Origin: Holtiella sp036655075
Lineage (GTDB): Bacteria; Bacillota; Clostridia; Lachnospirales; Cellulosilyticaceae
DNA length: 64,000 bases
Reading direction: 5' to 3'
NCBI RefSeq assembly: GCF_036655075.1
Contig: NZ_JAVVQU010000005.1
Span: 1-64,000, forward strand
In this document: in pieces, positions 43,194 to 50,635 of the stretch
Numbering within the stretch: the first letter of the stretch is position 1
Layout of the letters: the number at the start of each line of letters is the position of its first letter
Notes under the pieces: model-generated
The model's database searches: none
Told to the model about the DNA's origin: nothing
Seen by the model: the letters and a program-made list of their open reading frames with translations, nothing else
Program-made: the position numbers and the translations under genes

Positions 43194-44384
43194 TTAACAA
43201 TTTGCATCTACTACGCCTAAGTAACGATATGGATCGTCAACCTTGCCGCAAGATACAATTTCTGTAAGATCATTGTATACTTTTTCAATATCATCAACAC
43301 GCACGTCACGTCCGCCTAATCCATAAATGTAATTTACAACAAATGGTTTGTTTTCATCAAAGTACATTGCACTACATACTTCATTGAAGAGTGGCGCACC
43401 TTTTCCGTTGAATCCATCACATTTATCCATGATTGCAACTACTTTACAATTTGCTAAAGCAGCAGCCATCTCTTCTGCTGGGAATGGACGGAACACTCTT
43501 ACTTTAATTAAACCTACTTTTTCACCTTTTGCACGAAGCTCATCTACTACGGCTTTTGCTGTACCTGCAGTTGAACCAATGAGAACAATTGCTCTTTCAG
43601 CATCGTCCATCATGTATTCTTCAAACAAGCCATATTTACGACCTGTTACTTTTTCAAATTCAGCTGAGACTTCTAAGATGACTTGTTTCGCTTTTCTCAT
43701 GCCTTCTACTTGATTACGTTTATGTTCAAAGTAGTAATTAGGAAGGTCCAGAGGGCCTACTGCAATAGCTTGTTTCGGATTCAGAAGATAATGTTCTGCT
43801 TTATAATTTCCTACAAAGTTTTTAACAATATCATCTTCAATAAGATTAATATTTTCAATAGCATGTGATGTAATAAAACCATCGTAGCAGTTCATAACCG
43901 GGAGTAGTACATCTTGGTGTTCTCCTATTTTAACTGCCATAATTTCATTATCATAAGCTTCTTGATTATTTTCTCCATAAATTTGAATCCATCCAGAATC
44001 ACGTGCCCCCATGGAGTCAGCATGATCATTATGTATATTGATAGGACCTGAAAGTGCACGGTTTACTGTAGCCATAACGATTGGTAATCTACTTGAGGCC
44101 GCAATATAAAGCATTTCCCACATAAGTGCTAAACCATTTGCAGAAGTTGCTGTCATTGCACGTACACCTGCAGCACTTGCACCAATACAAGCTGACATTG
44201 CTGAATGCTCGGACTCAACAGGTACAAACTCTGTATCCACTTGCCCATTATTTACAAAACTTGAGAAGTATTGAGGTACTTCTGTGGAAGGTGTAATAGG
44301 GAATGCTGCTACAACTCCTGGATTGATTTGTCGCATTGCAACGGCAACGGCTTCGTTACCAGATAATTTTTCACGAATTGCCAT
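43194..44384 (-). CDS. porA: Pyruvate:ferredoxin oxidoreductase, alpha subunit
   Basis: PorA carries the substrate and CoA-facing part of the four-subunit enzyme. The 396-residue protein has GVVAAFPITPSTEVPQYFSSF, ESEHSAMSACIGASAAG and ATSANGLALMWEM near the N-terminus and domain II with VLIGSTAGTAKAVVDELRAKG. I start at 44384 (MAIREKLSGNEA) with GGGAGG nine bases upstream; the extra 34 residues of the longest frame overlap porD and look non-coding. Compare the fused alpha-beta protein at 13.8-16 kb. Confidence 0.95.
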   Translation of the reverse strand: MAIREKLSGNEAVAVAMRQINPGVVAAFPITPSTEVPQYFSSFVNNGQVDTEFVPVESEHSAMSACIGASAAGVRAMTATSANGLALMWEMLYIAASSRLPIVMATVNRALSGPINIHNDHADSMGARDSGWIQIYGENNQEAYDNEIMAVKIGEHQDVLLPVMNCYDGFITSHAIENINLIEDDIVKNFVGNYKAEHYLLNPKQAIAVGPLDLPNYYFEHKRNQVEGMRKAKQVILEVSAEFEKVTGRKYGLFEEYMMDDAERAIVLIGSTAGTAKAVVDELRAKGEKVGLIKVRVFRPFPAEEMAAALANCKVVAIMDKCDGFNGKGAPLFNEVCSAMYFDENKPFVVNYIYGLGGRDVRVDDIEKVYNDLTEIVSCGKVDDPYRYLGVVDANC

Positions 44385-44400
44385 AACTTTTTTCCTCCCC

Positions 44401-44703
44401 TTATGCTCTAACCATATTGATTGCTTTGAATGGGCAAACATTTGCACATACTCCGCAACCTTTACAGTGGTCGTAGTCAATACCAATCATTTTTTTGTCC
44501 TCAGTTAAAATAGAACTATCTGGACAAACTGGGAAGCACATTAAACATTGCTTACATTTTTCTGTGTCCCATTCAGGTTTATCAGCTCTCCAACCACCTG
44601 TTTGGTAGTAATGAGCATTTCCTGAAGATGTAACAACACCACCCTTGGTGGTCTCTTGCCAAGATGTAAATGGTTCAATGATACATTTATCTTTATCTGC
44701 CAT
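44401..44703 (-). CDS. porD: Pyruvate:ferredoxin oxidoreductase, delta subunit (2[4Fe-4S])
   Basis: The 100-residue ferredoxin-like subunit passes electrons to soluble ferredoxin. Two clusters are predicted from CKQCLMCFPVCPDSS and CKGCGVCANVCPFKA. The ATG overlaps the porG stop by one base (TAATG), so translation is coupled. The N-terminal 45 residues (EPFTSWQETTKGG) are typical of archaeal-type PorD. Confidence 0.95.
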   Translation of the reverse strand: MADKDKCIIEPFTSWQETTKGGVVTSSGNAHYYQTGGWRADKPEWDTEKCKQCLMCFPVCPDSSILTEDKKMIGIDYDHCKGCGVCANVCPFKAINMVRA

Positions 44704-45278
44704 TATCCTCTAACCTCCTCTAAAGCTCTTTTAACAGCAGCCATGTTAGGTTCAATAACTTGTGGCTTAGTTGCAAATTTATGCTTGAATGATCTTTCCA
44801 TTGATTCAATGAAAGTATTTTCATCCATAATTTTAGCAATCCTTACAATAGCTCCAAGCATTGGTGTGTTAGGAAAATATTTTCCTAATGTTTCCATAGA
44901 AATTTTACGTGCATCAATTGTACATACACGGCCTTCATACCCCTTTAATTTAGGTGCTAACTCTTCTGGAGTCTTCTCAGTATTAATAAGAAGTGCACCT
45001 TCTTTTTTTAGTCCTGCTGTTACATCTACTACATCAAGTAAAGTTTCATCTACAACAATAACATAATCTGGGTCATAAATATTTGAGTGCACGGTTACTC
45101 TTTCATCACTGATACGATTATAAGCGGTGATCGGTGCCCCCATACGTTCTGGACCATACTCTGGGAATCCTTGAATATACTTTCCTGTATCAAATGCAGC
45201 TTCCGCTAATAATAATGAAGCCGTTTTTGCGCCTTGACCACCACGGCCATGCCAACGAATTTCAACTACATTGTTCAT
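44703..45278 (-). CDS. porG: Pyruvate:ferredoxin oxidoreductase, gamma subunit
   Basis: The 191-residue gamma subunit opens the operon. It has IRWHGRGGQGAKTASLLLAEAA, FPEYGPERMGAPITAYNRIS and the C-terminal PNMAAVKRALEEVRG of the POR gamma family. AAGGAGGGAT precedes the ATG. The gap upstream is very AT-rich and holds a 25-bp inverted repeat at 45310-45334 around a possible -10 box, a candidate site for redox or growth control. Confidence 0.95.
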   Translation of the reverse strand: MNNVVEIRWHGRGGQGAKTASLLLAEAAFDTGKYIQGFPEYGPERMGAPITAYNRISDERVTVHSNIYDPDYVIVVDETLLDVVDVTAGLKKEGALLINTEKTPEELAPKLKGYEGRVCTIDARKISMETLGKYFPNTPMLGAIVRIAKIMDENTFIESMERSFKHKFATKPQVIEPNMAAVKRALEEVRG

Positions 45279-45605
45279 AATCGATCCCTCCTTGCATTAC
45301 TCCTATGAATTATAATTTATCAAATAAATTATAAGACAATTTTATCATTTTTATAAATTTATATCAAATATAATGTGTATTGTATACAATATAAATTAAT
45401 TATACTTCTCTTCCTTCATATATTTTGTCTAAATCCTATGTTTTTTTGTCATTTTTTAACTCATTCTTTTCTATTAATAATATTCTAGTTCTAACAACTA
45501 TTTTTTTAAACTTTTTGTATTGTCAAGAATTTAATTATCTCTCTTTCCAAATTTATAAATTCAGTTATACTATATTTACATGATTAAAGGACTAAGGAGA
45601 ACAAC
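45279..45605. promoter_or_regulatory. AT-rich divergent promoter region with two dyads
   Basis: This stretch between porG and the plus-strand unknown gene is almost entirely A and T. It holds an 11-bp inverted repeat with a 3-nt centre (45310-45320 and 45324-45334) that overlaps a TATAAT (45314-45309) facing porG, and a second palindrome TATTGTATACAATA at 45378-45391. For the plus-strand gene a TATACT lies near 45568. The bound regulators are unknown. Confidence 0.5.
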
Positions 45606-46220
45606 ATGGCAAAACCTAAAAAGATATCTACTCATTTATTAGCACTGGAAAACTTACTAAGTTACAAATACATTACAAATAGTTATAAGCTTTTTTGGTA
45701 TAAAAGTCTTATTACTCAAATCCATTACAAAAAACAAAAATGTAGTCTAGAAGATTTAAGTTTTGAAATGGTGATTCATGCATGGGAGCTTGTTGCTAAA
45801 AAGGGTATTACCTTTGGACGTTTAGATAAGCTTCATCGCGTTATTCACCTCATCATTGAACACTATAACTTGTCAGAAGATAGTACTGTAGAAGCATTAA
45901 GAAATTTTCTTCCTACTATTAAAGACAAAGAAATCCTTGAATTACTTGACGAAGTGGTACAAGAAGTCTGCTTTGAATTCATCGCACCACTCTATGATCA
46001 AAAACTGAAGAAAGTATCTTTCAACAAACGCTATATGACTATAGAAATCATGAGTCAAGAAAATGCTACAGCACCTTATGTAGTTAAAGACAATGCTCAG
46101 TATATCCTTTTCAATTCTGATTGGATGACCTATTTTACAAAGAATACAAGAGAAGCAGAAAATCTATTCCATGATTCACTGGCCTTTTTCTTAGATAGGC
46201 ATGCTATGAGTCATAAATAA
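45606..46220 (+). CDS. Soluble protein of unknown function
   Basis: I do not recognise this 204-residue protein. It starts with a basic tip (MAKPKKIS), is mostly helical (YKYITNSYKLFWYKSLITQIHYK, then LSFEMVIHAWELVAKKG) and has a C-terminal part with short strands (YMTIEIMSQENATAPYVVKDNAQYILFN). No signal peptide, membrane helix or metal motif is visible. AAGGAG lies eight bases before the ATG. It is monocistronic, divergent from the por operon and ended by a strong terminator. Confidence 0.75.
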   Translation: MAKPKKISTHLLALENLLSYKYITNSYKLFWYKSLITQIHYKKQKCSLEDLSFEMVIHAWELVAKKGITFGRLDKLHRVIHLIIEHYNLSEDSTVEALRNFLPTIKDKEILELLDEVVQEVCFEFIAPLYDQKLKKVSFNKRYMTIEIMSQENATAPYVVKDNAQYILFNSDWMTYFTKNTREAENLFHDSLAFFLDRHAMSHK

Positions 46221-46231
46221 TGCAAATAAAG

Positions 46232-46263
46232 AAGAGCTAGACTTTACATCAAGTCTAGCTCTT
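46232..46263. terminator. Bidirectional terminator between the unknown gene and bofA
   Basis: A perfect 13-bp stem (46232-46244 with 46251-46263) with a 6-nt loop is followed by a T-run on the plus strand; the left flank is A-rich, so it can also serve bofA. Confidence 0.9.
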
Positions 46264-46266
46264 TTT

Positions 46267-46527
46267 TCAGTTGAAGTACTTCATAATATTAAACAAATAC
46301 ATGAGGATGACCCCTGGAATGCCCAATAATGCTGCTACCACTACTGTGAGCAGATTAATTCCTACACGCCACATAACAGGGATAAACAAATCACATACAC
46401 AAATACAACAAACTCCTAAAAGCCCATTTTTAATCCACTTTACTACGTACTGGTCAAAAACGATACCTATTAAGAGCACTGTACACATCAAAAGGCTCAT
46501 CATAATGACTGGATGCACACCTTGCAT
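46267..46527 (-). CDS. bofA: Pro-sigma-K processing inhibitor BofA family protein
   Basis: BofA is a small integral membrane protein that, in Bacillus, keeps the SpoIVFB protease inactive until the forespore signals, delaying sigma-K activation. The product has two or three helices and the conserved C-terminal GINLLTVVVAALLGIPGVILMYLFN. I start at 46527: AGGTGG lies six bases upstream and the resulting 86 residues match the usual BofA length, while the frame opened at 46551 has no ribosome site. The preceding gene is a DUF2508 (YaaL-like) protein, the same pair seen in Bacillus near recR. Confidence 0.88.
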   Translation of the reverse strand: MQGVHPVIMMSLLMCTVLLIGIVFDQYVVKWIKNGLLGVCCICVCDLFIPVMWRVGINLLTVVVAALLGIPGVILMYLFNIMKYFN

Positions 46528-46575
46528 GTTTTCCACCTCTATATAATCCATATATTACATAGATATGGACATCCT

Positions 46576-46836
46576 TTACATTACATTCCTATTTTCTCCT
46601 ATTTCATAATAAAGCTTTTTTAGTTTTTTTAATAAATAACTATGCTTAATCTGACTGGCTTTATAATAGTAAGTATAGTACTCAAGTAGTTCTGGCTCTA
46701 TTGTATCTGAGAAGTTTGCAAGTGTAGCCGCCATTTCCTCATGGAGTGCAGTAATCTCATCAGCTAATACTTCTCTCTCCTCTTCTCTTTCTTCCATTTC
46801 TTGCTGTGCTCTACGTCTTTTTTCTTTCTTTGTCAT
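46576..46836 (-). CDS. DUF2508 (YaaL-like) protein
   Basis: The 86-residue protein is highly charged and helical: a basic start (KKEKRRRAQQ), a Glu-rich middle and the conserved C-terminal ...YTYYYKASQIKHSYLLKKLKKLYYEI pattern of DUF2508. Function is unknown. It lies just upstream of bofA, as yaaL does in Bacillus, and has AGGAGG before the ATG. The usual upstream neighbours dnaX and recR are missing; a decayed flagellin end is found there instead. Confidence 0.82.
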   Translation of the reverse strand: MTKKEKRRRAQQEMEEREEEREVLADEITALHEEMAATLANFSDTIEPELLEYYTYYYKASQIKHSYLLKKLKKLYYEIGENRNVM

Positions 46837-47315
46837 GTGTTTTTCCTCCTTTGTTAGGAGTATGACCTAAGCCTATAAAAACTATTCACCCTATCTTTGA
46901 AGAAGTTGCATCACTTATTGAGGACGCTGATTAGCCTATGCAAGCATAGCAGTTGCTGCTTATGAAAAGAGTAATTCCTCTTGTTTTGTATCTTTTAACA
47001 TATCCCTAAGTTCTTGTGTATTAGTATAAGAAGTTATAACATCAATCATTTTCTCATCTCAATTTTCCTACTATATATGTCGGTTAAATGTTTCCCTGGC
47101 TTTAACCCTTTAAATAAGCATAAGAATTTTACTTTTTGTATATATTATTAGCAGGTTAATAATGGGCATCTTAGTTGCAAAATAAAATGATTTATCTTAT
47201 AATGTGTCTATTAAATTTTGCTAACTTTTATAAATAATTCATCTTTTTTAATTAAACTATGAGGGTAAGCAGATTTACACATTATTTTTTATGAATTTAG
47301 GAGAGTGATTTAAAA
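46837..47315. other. 480-bp spacer with flagellin relic and promoter region of the CorC gene
   Basis: The only recognisable content is the decayed flagellin C-terminus at 46891-47049. The part from 47060 to 47315 is AT-rich and leads into the plus-strand CorC/HlyC gene; I see no clear consensus promoter. Confidence 0.5.
46891..47049 (-). pseudogene. Decayed flagellin C-terminus
   Basis: Fifty-three codons in one frame read like a flagellin end: ...DMLKDTKQ...S*AATAMLA*ANQRPQ*VMQLLQR, where relatives have QAATAMLAQANQRPQQV.. ending in LLQ. The three internal stops (TAA 46962-46960, TAG 46938-46936, TAA 46917-46915) all fall where flagellins have glutamine, so each equals a single C-to-T change from CAA or CAG. 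No flagellin core or N-terminus is visible upstream. It marks a lost or truncated flagellin copy. Confidence 0.75.
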
Positions 47316-48605
47316 TTGGATTCGGTACTGTTGGTACAACTTGTAGTTCTTGTCATTTTACTAGTAGGCTCAGCCTTTTTCTCAGCATCTGAGACTGCCC
47401 TTATGGCTATTAGTAAAATCGATGCTCGCCATATGGTGGATCAAAACATTAAAAATGCAAAACTCGTAAGCAAGCTCGTAGAAGATCCTAATAAGTTATT
47501 AGGCGCTATCTTAGTAGGAAACAACATAGTTAATATCGGCGCTTCTTCCCTAGCAACTGTTATTGCAACAGATTTATTTAAAAGTGCTGGTGCTGGAATT
47601 GCAACAGGCGTAATGACTATCTTAGTCCTTATCTTCGGTGAGATTACACCAAAGTCTTTATCTACACAAAAGACTCAAGAAGTAGCTTGCTTTGTAGCAA
47701 GACCTATCTCTATATTAGTTGTAACCTTTAATCCTATTGTTAAAGTCCTTATGTTTATTTCCAACCTGATTATCAGAATTTTTGGTGGTAAAATTGATAC
47801 GAGCAAGCCTTTCATTACAACAGATGAGCTTAAAACCATTGTTACCGTAAGTCATGAGGAAGGCGTCCTTGAACAGGAAGAAAAAGAAATGATTTACAAC
47901 GTATTTGGTTTTGGTGATTCTTATACAAAAGATGTTATGATTCCCAGAACTGATATGATAGCGGTTGATGCAAATGCTACATATGAGGAGATTATCGATT
48001 TATATAAACAAGAACAGTTTTCACGTATGCCTGTTTATCAAGAATCTCACGATAACATTATCGGTGTTATTTACATGAAAGACCTTCTTTTAAAACAATT
48101 TAATAAAGAAGATTTTATAATGGCTGATTTTTTAAGAGATGTTTACTTTGTTCATGAATTCAAACGTATTGATGAACTGTTCAAAGAAATGCGTTCTAAG
48201 AAAATTGGTATGGCAATCGTTGTGGACGAATACGGCGGTACTTCTGGTATTGTAACTCTAGAAGACTTGATTGAAGAAATCGTGGGCGACATTGATGATG
48301 AGTACGATATGACTGAAGATAGTTTTGTAAAAGTTAATGATAGAGAATGTCTTGTAGACGGTTCCTTTAGAATTAGCGACTTTAACGATGAATTAGGCCT
48401 TAACATCTCATCTAACGAGTTTGACTCTATAGGTGGTTTCATCATTGGTCTTCTTGACCGCTTCCCTGACGAAGGTGAAGTCGTAACTTTTGAAGAACTT
48501 ACTTTCAAAGTAGAAGAAACGATGAATAATCGTATTAATAAATTAAGAGTAACCTTATCAGATACAATAGATGAACAATTACTAGATGAACAAAAAGAAG
48601 ATTAA
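47316..48605 (+). CDS. CNNM/CorC-HlyC family membrane protein
   Basis: The 429-residue protein has an N-terminal DUF21/CNNM membrane domain with about four helices (residues 1-190; SASETALMAISKIDARHM, VGNNIVNIGASSLAT), two CBS domains (about 205-325; DVMIPRTDMIAVD and VDEYGGTSGIVTLEDLIEEIVGDI) and a C-terminal CorC_HlyC domain. The family takes part in magnesium/cobalt transport or homeostasis; older names call it hemolysin. Translation starts at a TTG with AGGAGAG about nine bases upstream. Monocistronic, ending in a very strong terminator. Confidence 0.93.
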   Translation: MDSVLLVQLVVLVILLVGSAFFSASETALMAISKIDARHMVDQNIKNAKLVSKLVEDPNKLLGAILVGNNIVNIGASSLATVIATDLFKSAGAGIATGVMTILVLIFGEITPKSLSTQKTQEVACFVARPISILVVTFNPIVKVLMFISNLIIRIFGGKIDTSKPFITTDELKTIVTVSHEEGVLEQEEKEMIYNVFGFGDSYTKDVMIPRTDMIAVDANATYEEIIDLYKQEQFSRMPVYQESHDNIIGVIYMKDLLLKQFNKEDFIMADFLRDVYFVHEFKRIDELFKEMRSKKIGMAIVVDEYGGTSGIVTLEDLIEEIVGDIDDEYDMTEDSFVKVNDRECLVDGSFRISDFNDELGLNISSNEFDSIGGFIIGLLDRFPDEGEVVTFEELTFKVEETMNNRINKLRVTLSDTIDEQLLDEQKED

Positions 48606-48629
48606 GCCCTCAGGCTTAATCTTCTTTTT
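48592..48629. terminator. Terminator of the CorC/HlyC gene
   Basis: A perfect 17-bp stem (48592-48608 with 48613-48629) with a CTCA loop overlaps the end of the gene and ends in five T residues. The A-rich left arm makes it usable in both directions. Confidence 0.92.
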
Positions 48630-48673
48630 GTTTTAATCCATTTATTACTCACTGCATAGATTATAAGTCTATA

Positions 48674-49066
48674 TTAAACTGTTTCTGCAGGGAGATTCCC
48701 TAAGTTATTGGATTCGTCTCCATCTGCTAATGAACGTAAGTAAGGTGTGCCTGCTTTAGAAGTAGATACCCCTACATGTTGCAACTCATTATTCATAGCC
48801 ATTTGAATAGCTTGCTCGCAAGAGACTCTGTTCCCATTTGAAAGCTCATAGCCGACTACATCTCCACCCTGTTTGAGAAGTTTTGTAATGCTTTTGGCAT
48901 CTGCTCCACCTTCTGAAACAATACGATTTGTATTTTGTGCTAAAAACTCTGTATTGCTTTCTGTTGCTGCTTCCACAGTATGTGGATGCCCTTCTACAAG
49001 TTGACCATTAATAATTTGGTTGTCATGTGGCTCGTTTGCACTATTGTATTGTGTAGTATCGTTCAT
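48674..49066 (-). CDS. DUF3892 protein
   Basis: The 130-residue protein has a C-terminal DUF3892 domain (about residues 58-128): GGDVVGYELSNGNRVSCEQAIQMA, HVGVSTSKAGTPYLRSLADGDESNNLGNLP. The function is unknown; members often come with a disordered, Asn/Gln-rich N-terminus as here. I start at the ATG at 49066 with GAGGTG at good distance; the GTG opening the longest frame is part of that ribosome site. It lies between the CorC/HlyC terminator and nhaC and reads in the direction of neither neighbour's function. Confidence 0.82.
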   Translation of the reverse strand: MNDTTQYNSANEPHDNQIINGQLVEGHPHTVEAATESNTEFLAQNTNRIVSEGGADAKSITKLLKQGGDVVGYELSNGNRVSCEQAIQMAMNNELQHVGVSTSKAGTPYLRSLADGDESNNLGNLPAETV

Positions 49067-49111
49067 ACCAATCACCTCAATATTAGTATGGATGACTATT
49101 TAACTTTTATA

Positions 49112-50407
49112 CTACTTTCTTTTGAAGTTAGGGAAACCAAACGCAATGGCTAATAATCCACAGATTCCCATAAGCATCGGATAGTAAATATATGGTAAAA
49201 GTTCCATTGGCGAAACAGCTGCAAGTCCTGCTGCTGCTAAGATTTGTGCACCATAAGGAATCATTCCTTGCCAGCAAGATGAGAAAATATCTAGCAAACT
49301 TGCTGTACGCTTTGGATCAATATCATACTCATCCGCTATATCTTTAGCTAATGGTCCTGCCATTACAATGGCTATCGTATTGTTAGCTGTACAAAGGTCT
49401 ACAAGACTTACCAATGCAGCGATTCCAAATTCTGCACCTTTCTTACTTCTAATGCACTTCTTGATCGTATTAAGTAAGAAGTCGATTCCACCATTATGTT
49501 TGATTAGAGCAAGCGTTCCCCCTATGACAATAGAAAGCATTGCTAAGTCTTCCATTCCCATCATACCGTTTCCTGCCGCTTGCATAAATCCAAAGAAATC
49601 AAATGAACCATTCAGCATCCCAATAATACCTGCAAAAACAGTCCCACCTGCTAATAATATAAATACATTGACGCCTAAAAGTGCACCTACTAGTACTCCA
49701 ATGTAAGGTATAACTTGTATGAAGCTATATTGGTATACACCTTGCATACTTCCTTGATACCCTTTTGTTAAAATAATTAATATAATAATGGTAATAATCG
49801 CTGCTGGTAGTACAATGAAGAAGTTCGTTTTGAACTTATCCTTCAATTCACACCCTTGTGTTCTAACAGCTGCAATAGTTGTATCTGAAATCATAGAGAG
49901 GTTATCTCCAAACATCCCTCCACCTATAATTGCACCAATAATAAGTGCTACCGGCATACCTGTTTCTTGTGCAATTCCCAGACCAATAGGTGTAAGTGCT
50001 GTAATTGTGCCTACAGAAGTCCCCATTGAAATAGAAATAAAACATGCAATGACAAATAGTCCTGCTACTAATAAATGTGTAGGTAATATAGATAAGCTAA
50101 GTTGTACAGTAGACTCTACCGCCCCCATAGACTTTGCTACATTACTAAAAGCTCCAGCTAACAGGAAAATCATACACATTAAAATAATGTTGCTTTCCCC
50201 AGCACCTTTACAAAAAATCTCTATCTTTGTTTGCATACTTTCTTTACGATTTAATAGAAGTGCTACTGTCGCGGCAATTAAAAATGCTACAAGTACTGGC
50301 ATTCTATAAAAATCTTGTGTTGCTATCCCTGTCCCAAGAAAAAGTATTAAGAAAATCCCTATTGGCAAAAGGGCAAGGGCATTGCTTTTTTTTGGCTCCT
50401 TTGTCAT
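49112..50407 (-). CDS. NhaC-family Na+/H+ antiporter
   Basis: The 431-residue membrane protein has about eleven helices and the family's conserved stretches GTSVGTITALTPIG, GGGMFGDNLSMISDTTIAA and DLCTANNTIAIVMAGPLAKDIA. NhaC-type carriers exchange Na+ for H+; some relatives carry lactate/malate or amino acids instead. AAGGAGAC precedes the ATG. The membrane pyrophosphatase gene upstream is a separate unit with its own terminator, but both concern cation gradients. Confidence 0.9.
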   Translation of the reverse strand: MTKEPKKSNALALLPIGIFLILFLGTGIATQDFYRMPVLVAFLIAATVALLLNRKESMQTKIEIFCKGAGESNIILMCMIFLLAGAFSNVAKSMGAVESTVQLSLSILPTHLLVAGLFVIACFISISMGTSVGTITALTPIGLGIAQETGMPVALIIGAIIGGGMFGDNLSMISDTTIAAVRTQGCELKDKFKTNFFIVLPAAIITIIILIILTKGYQGSMQGVYQYSFIQVIPYIGVLVGALLGVNVFILLAGGTVFAGIIGMLNGSFDFFGFMQAAGNGMMGMEDLAMLSIVIGGTLALIKHNGGIDFLLNTIKKCIRSKKGAEFGIAALVSLVDLCTANNTIAIVMAGPLAKDIADEYDIDPKRTASLLDIFSSCWQGMIPYGAQILAAAGLAAVSPMELLPYIYYPMLMGICGLLAIAFGFPNFKRK

Positions 50408-50581
50408 CTTCAGTCTCCTTTGATTATGTAAATTTACTCACCATTATACATTACTATACAATCACCTTATATTTCAATATATAATTTTTGCAAGTGATAC
50501 TTTAATAAAGTAAGCAAATAGAACAATTTTCTCTCTATAACTGTATAAACTATGAAAACAACAAATATTTCAACAACAAAA

Positions 50582-50622
50582 AAGCAACTATTTAGTAAGC
50601 CTTCTCTCCTAAATAGTTGCTT
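50582..50622 (-). terminator. Terminator of the membrane pyrophosphatase gene
   Basis: A perfect 14-bp stem (50582-50595 with 50609-50622) is followed on the minus strand by TTTTGTTG. Confidence 0.88.
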
Positions 50623-50635
50623 CTTCTGCCTTTAC

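Noticed and set aside
46915..46962. Stop-to-glutamine recoding in the flagellin-like frame
   Set aside because: All other genes in the window end at ordinary TAA/TAG/TGA codons and have no in-frame stops, so plain decay is simpler.
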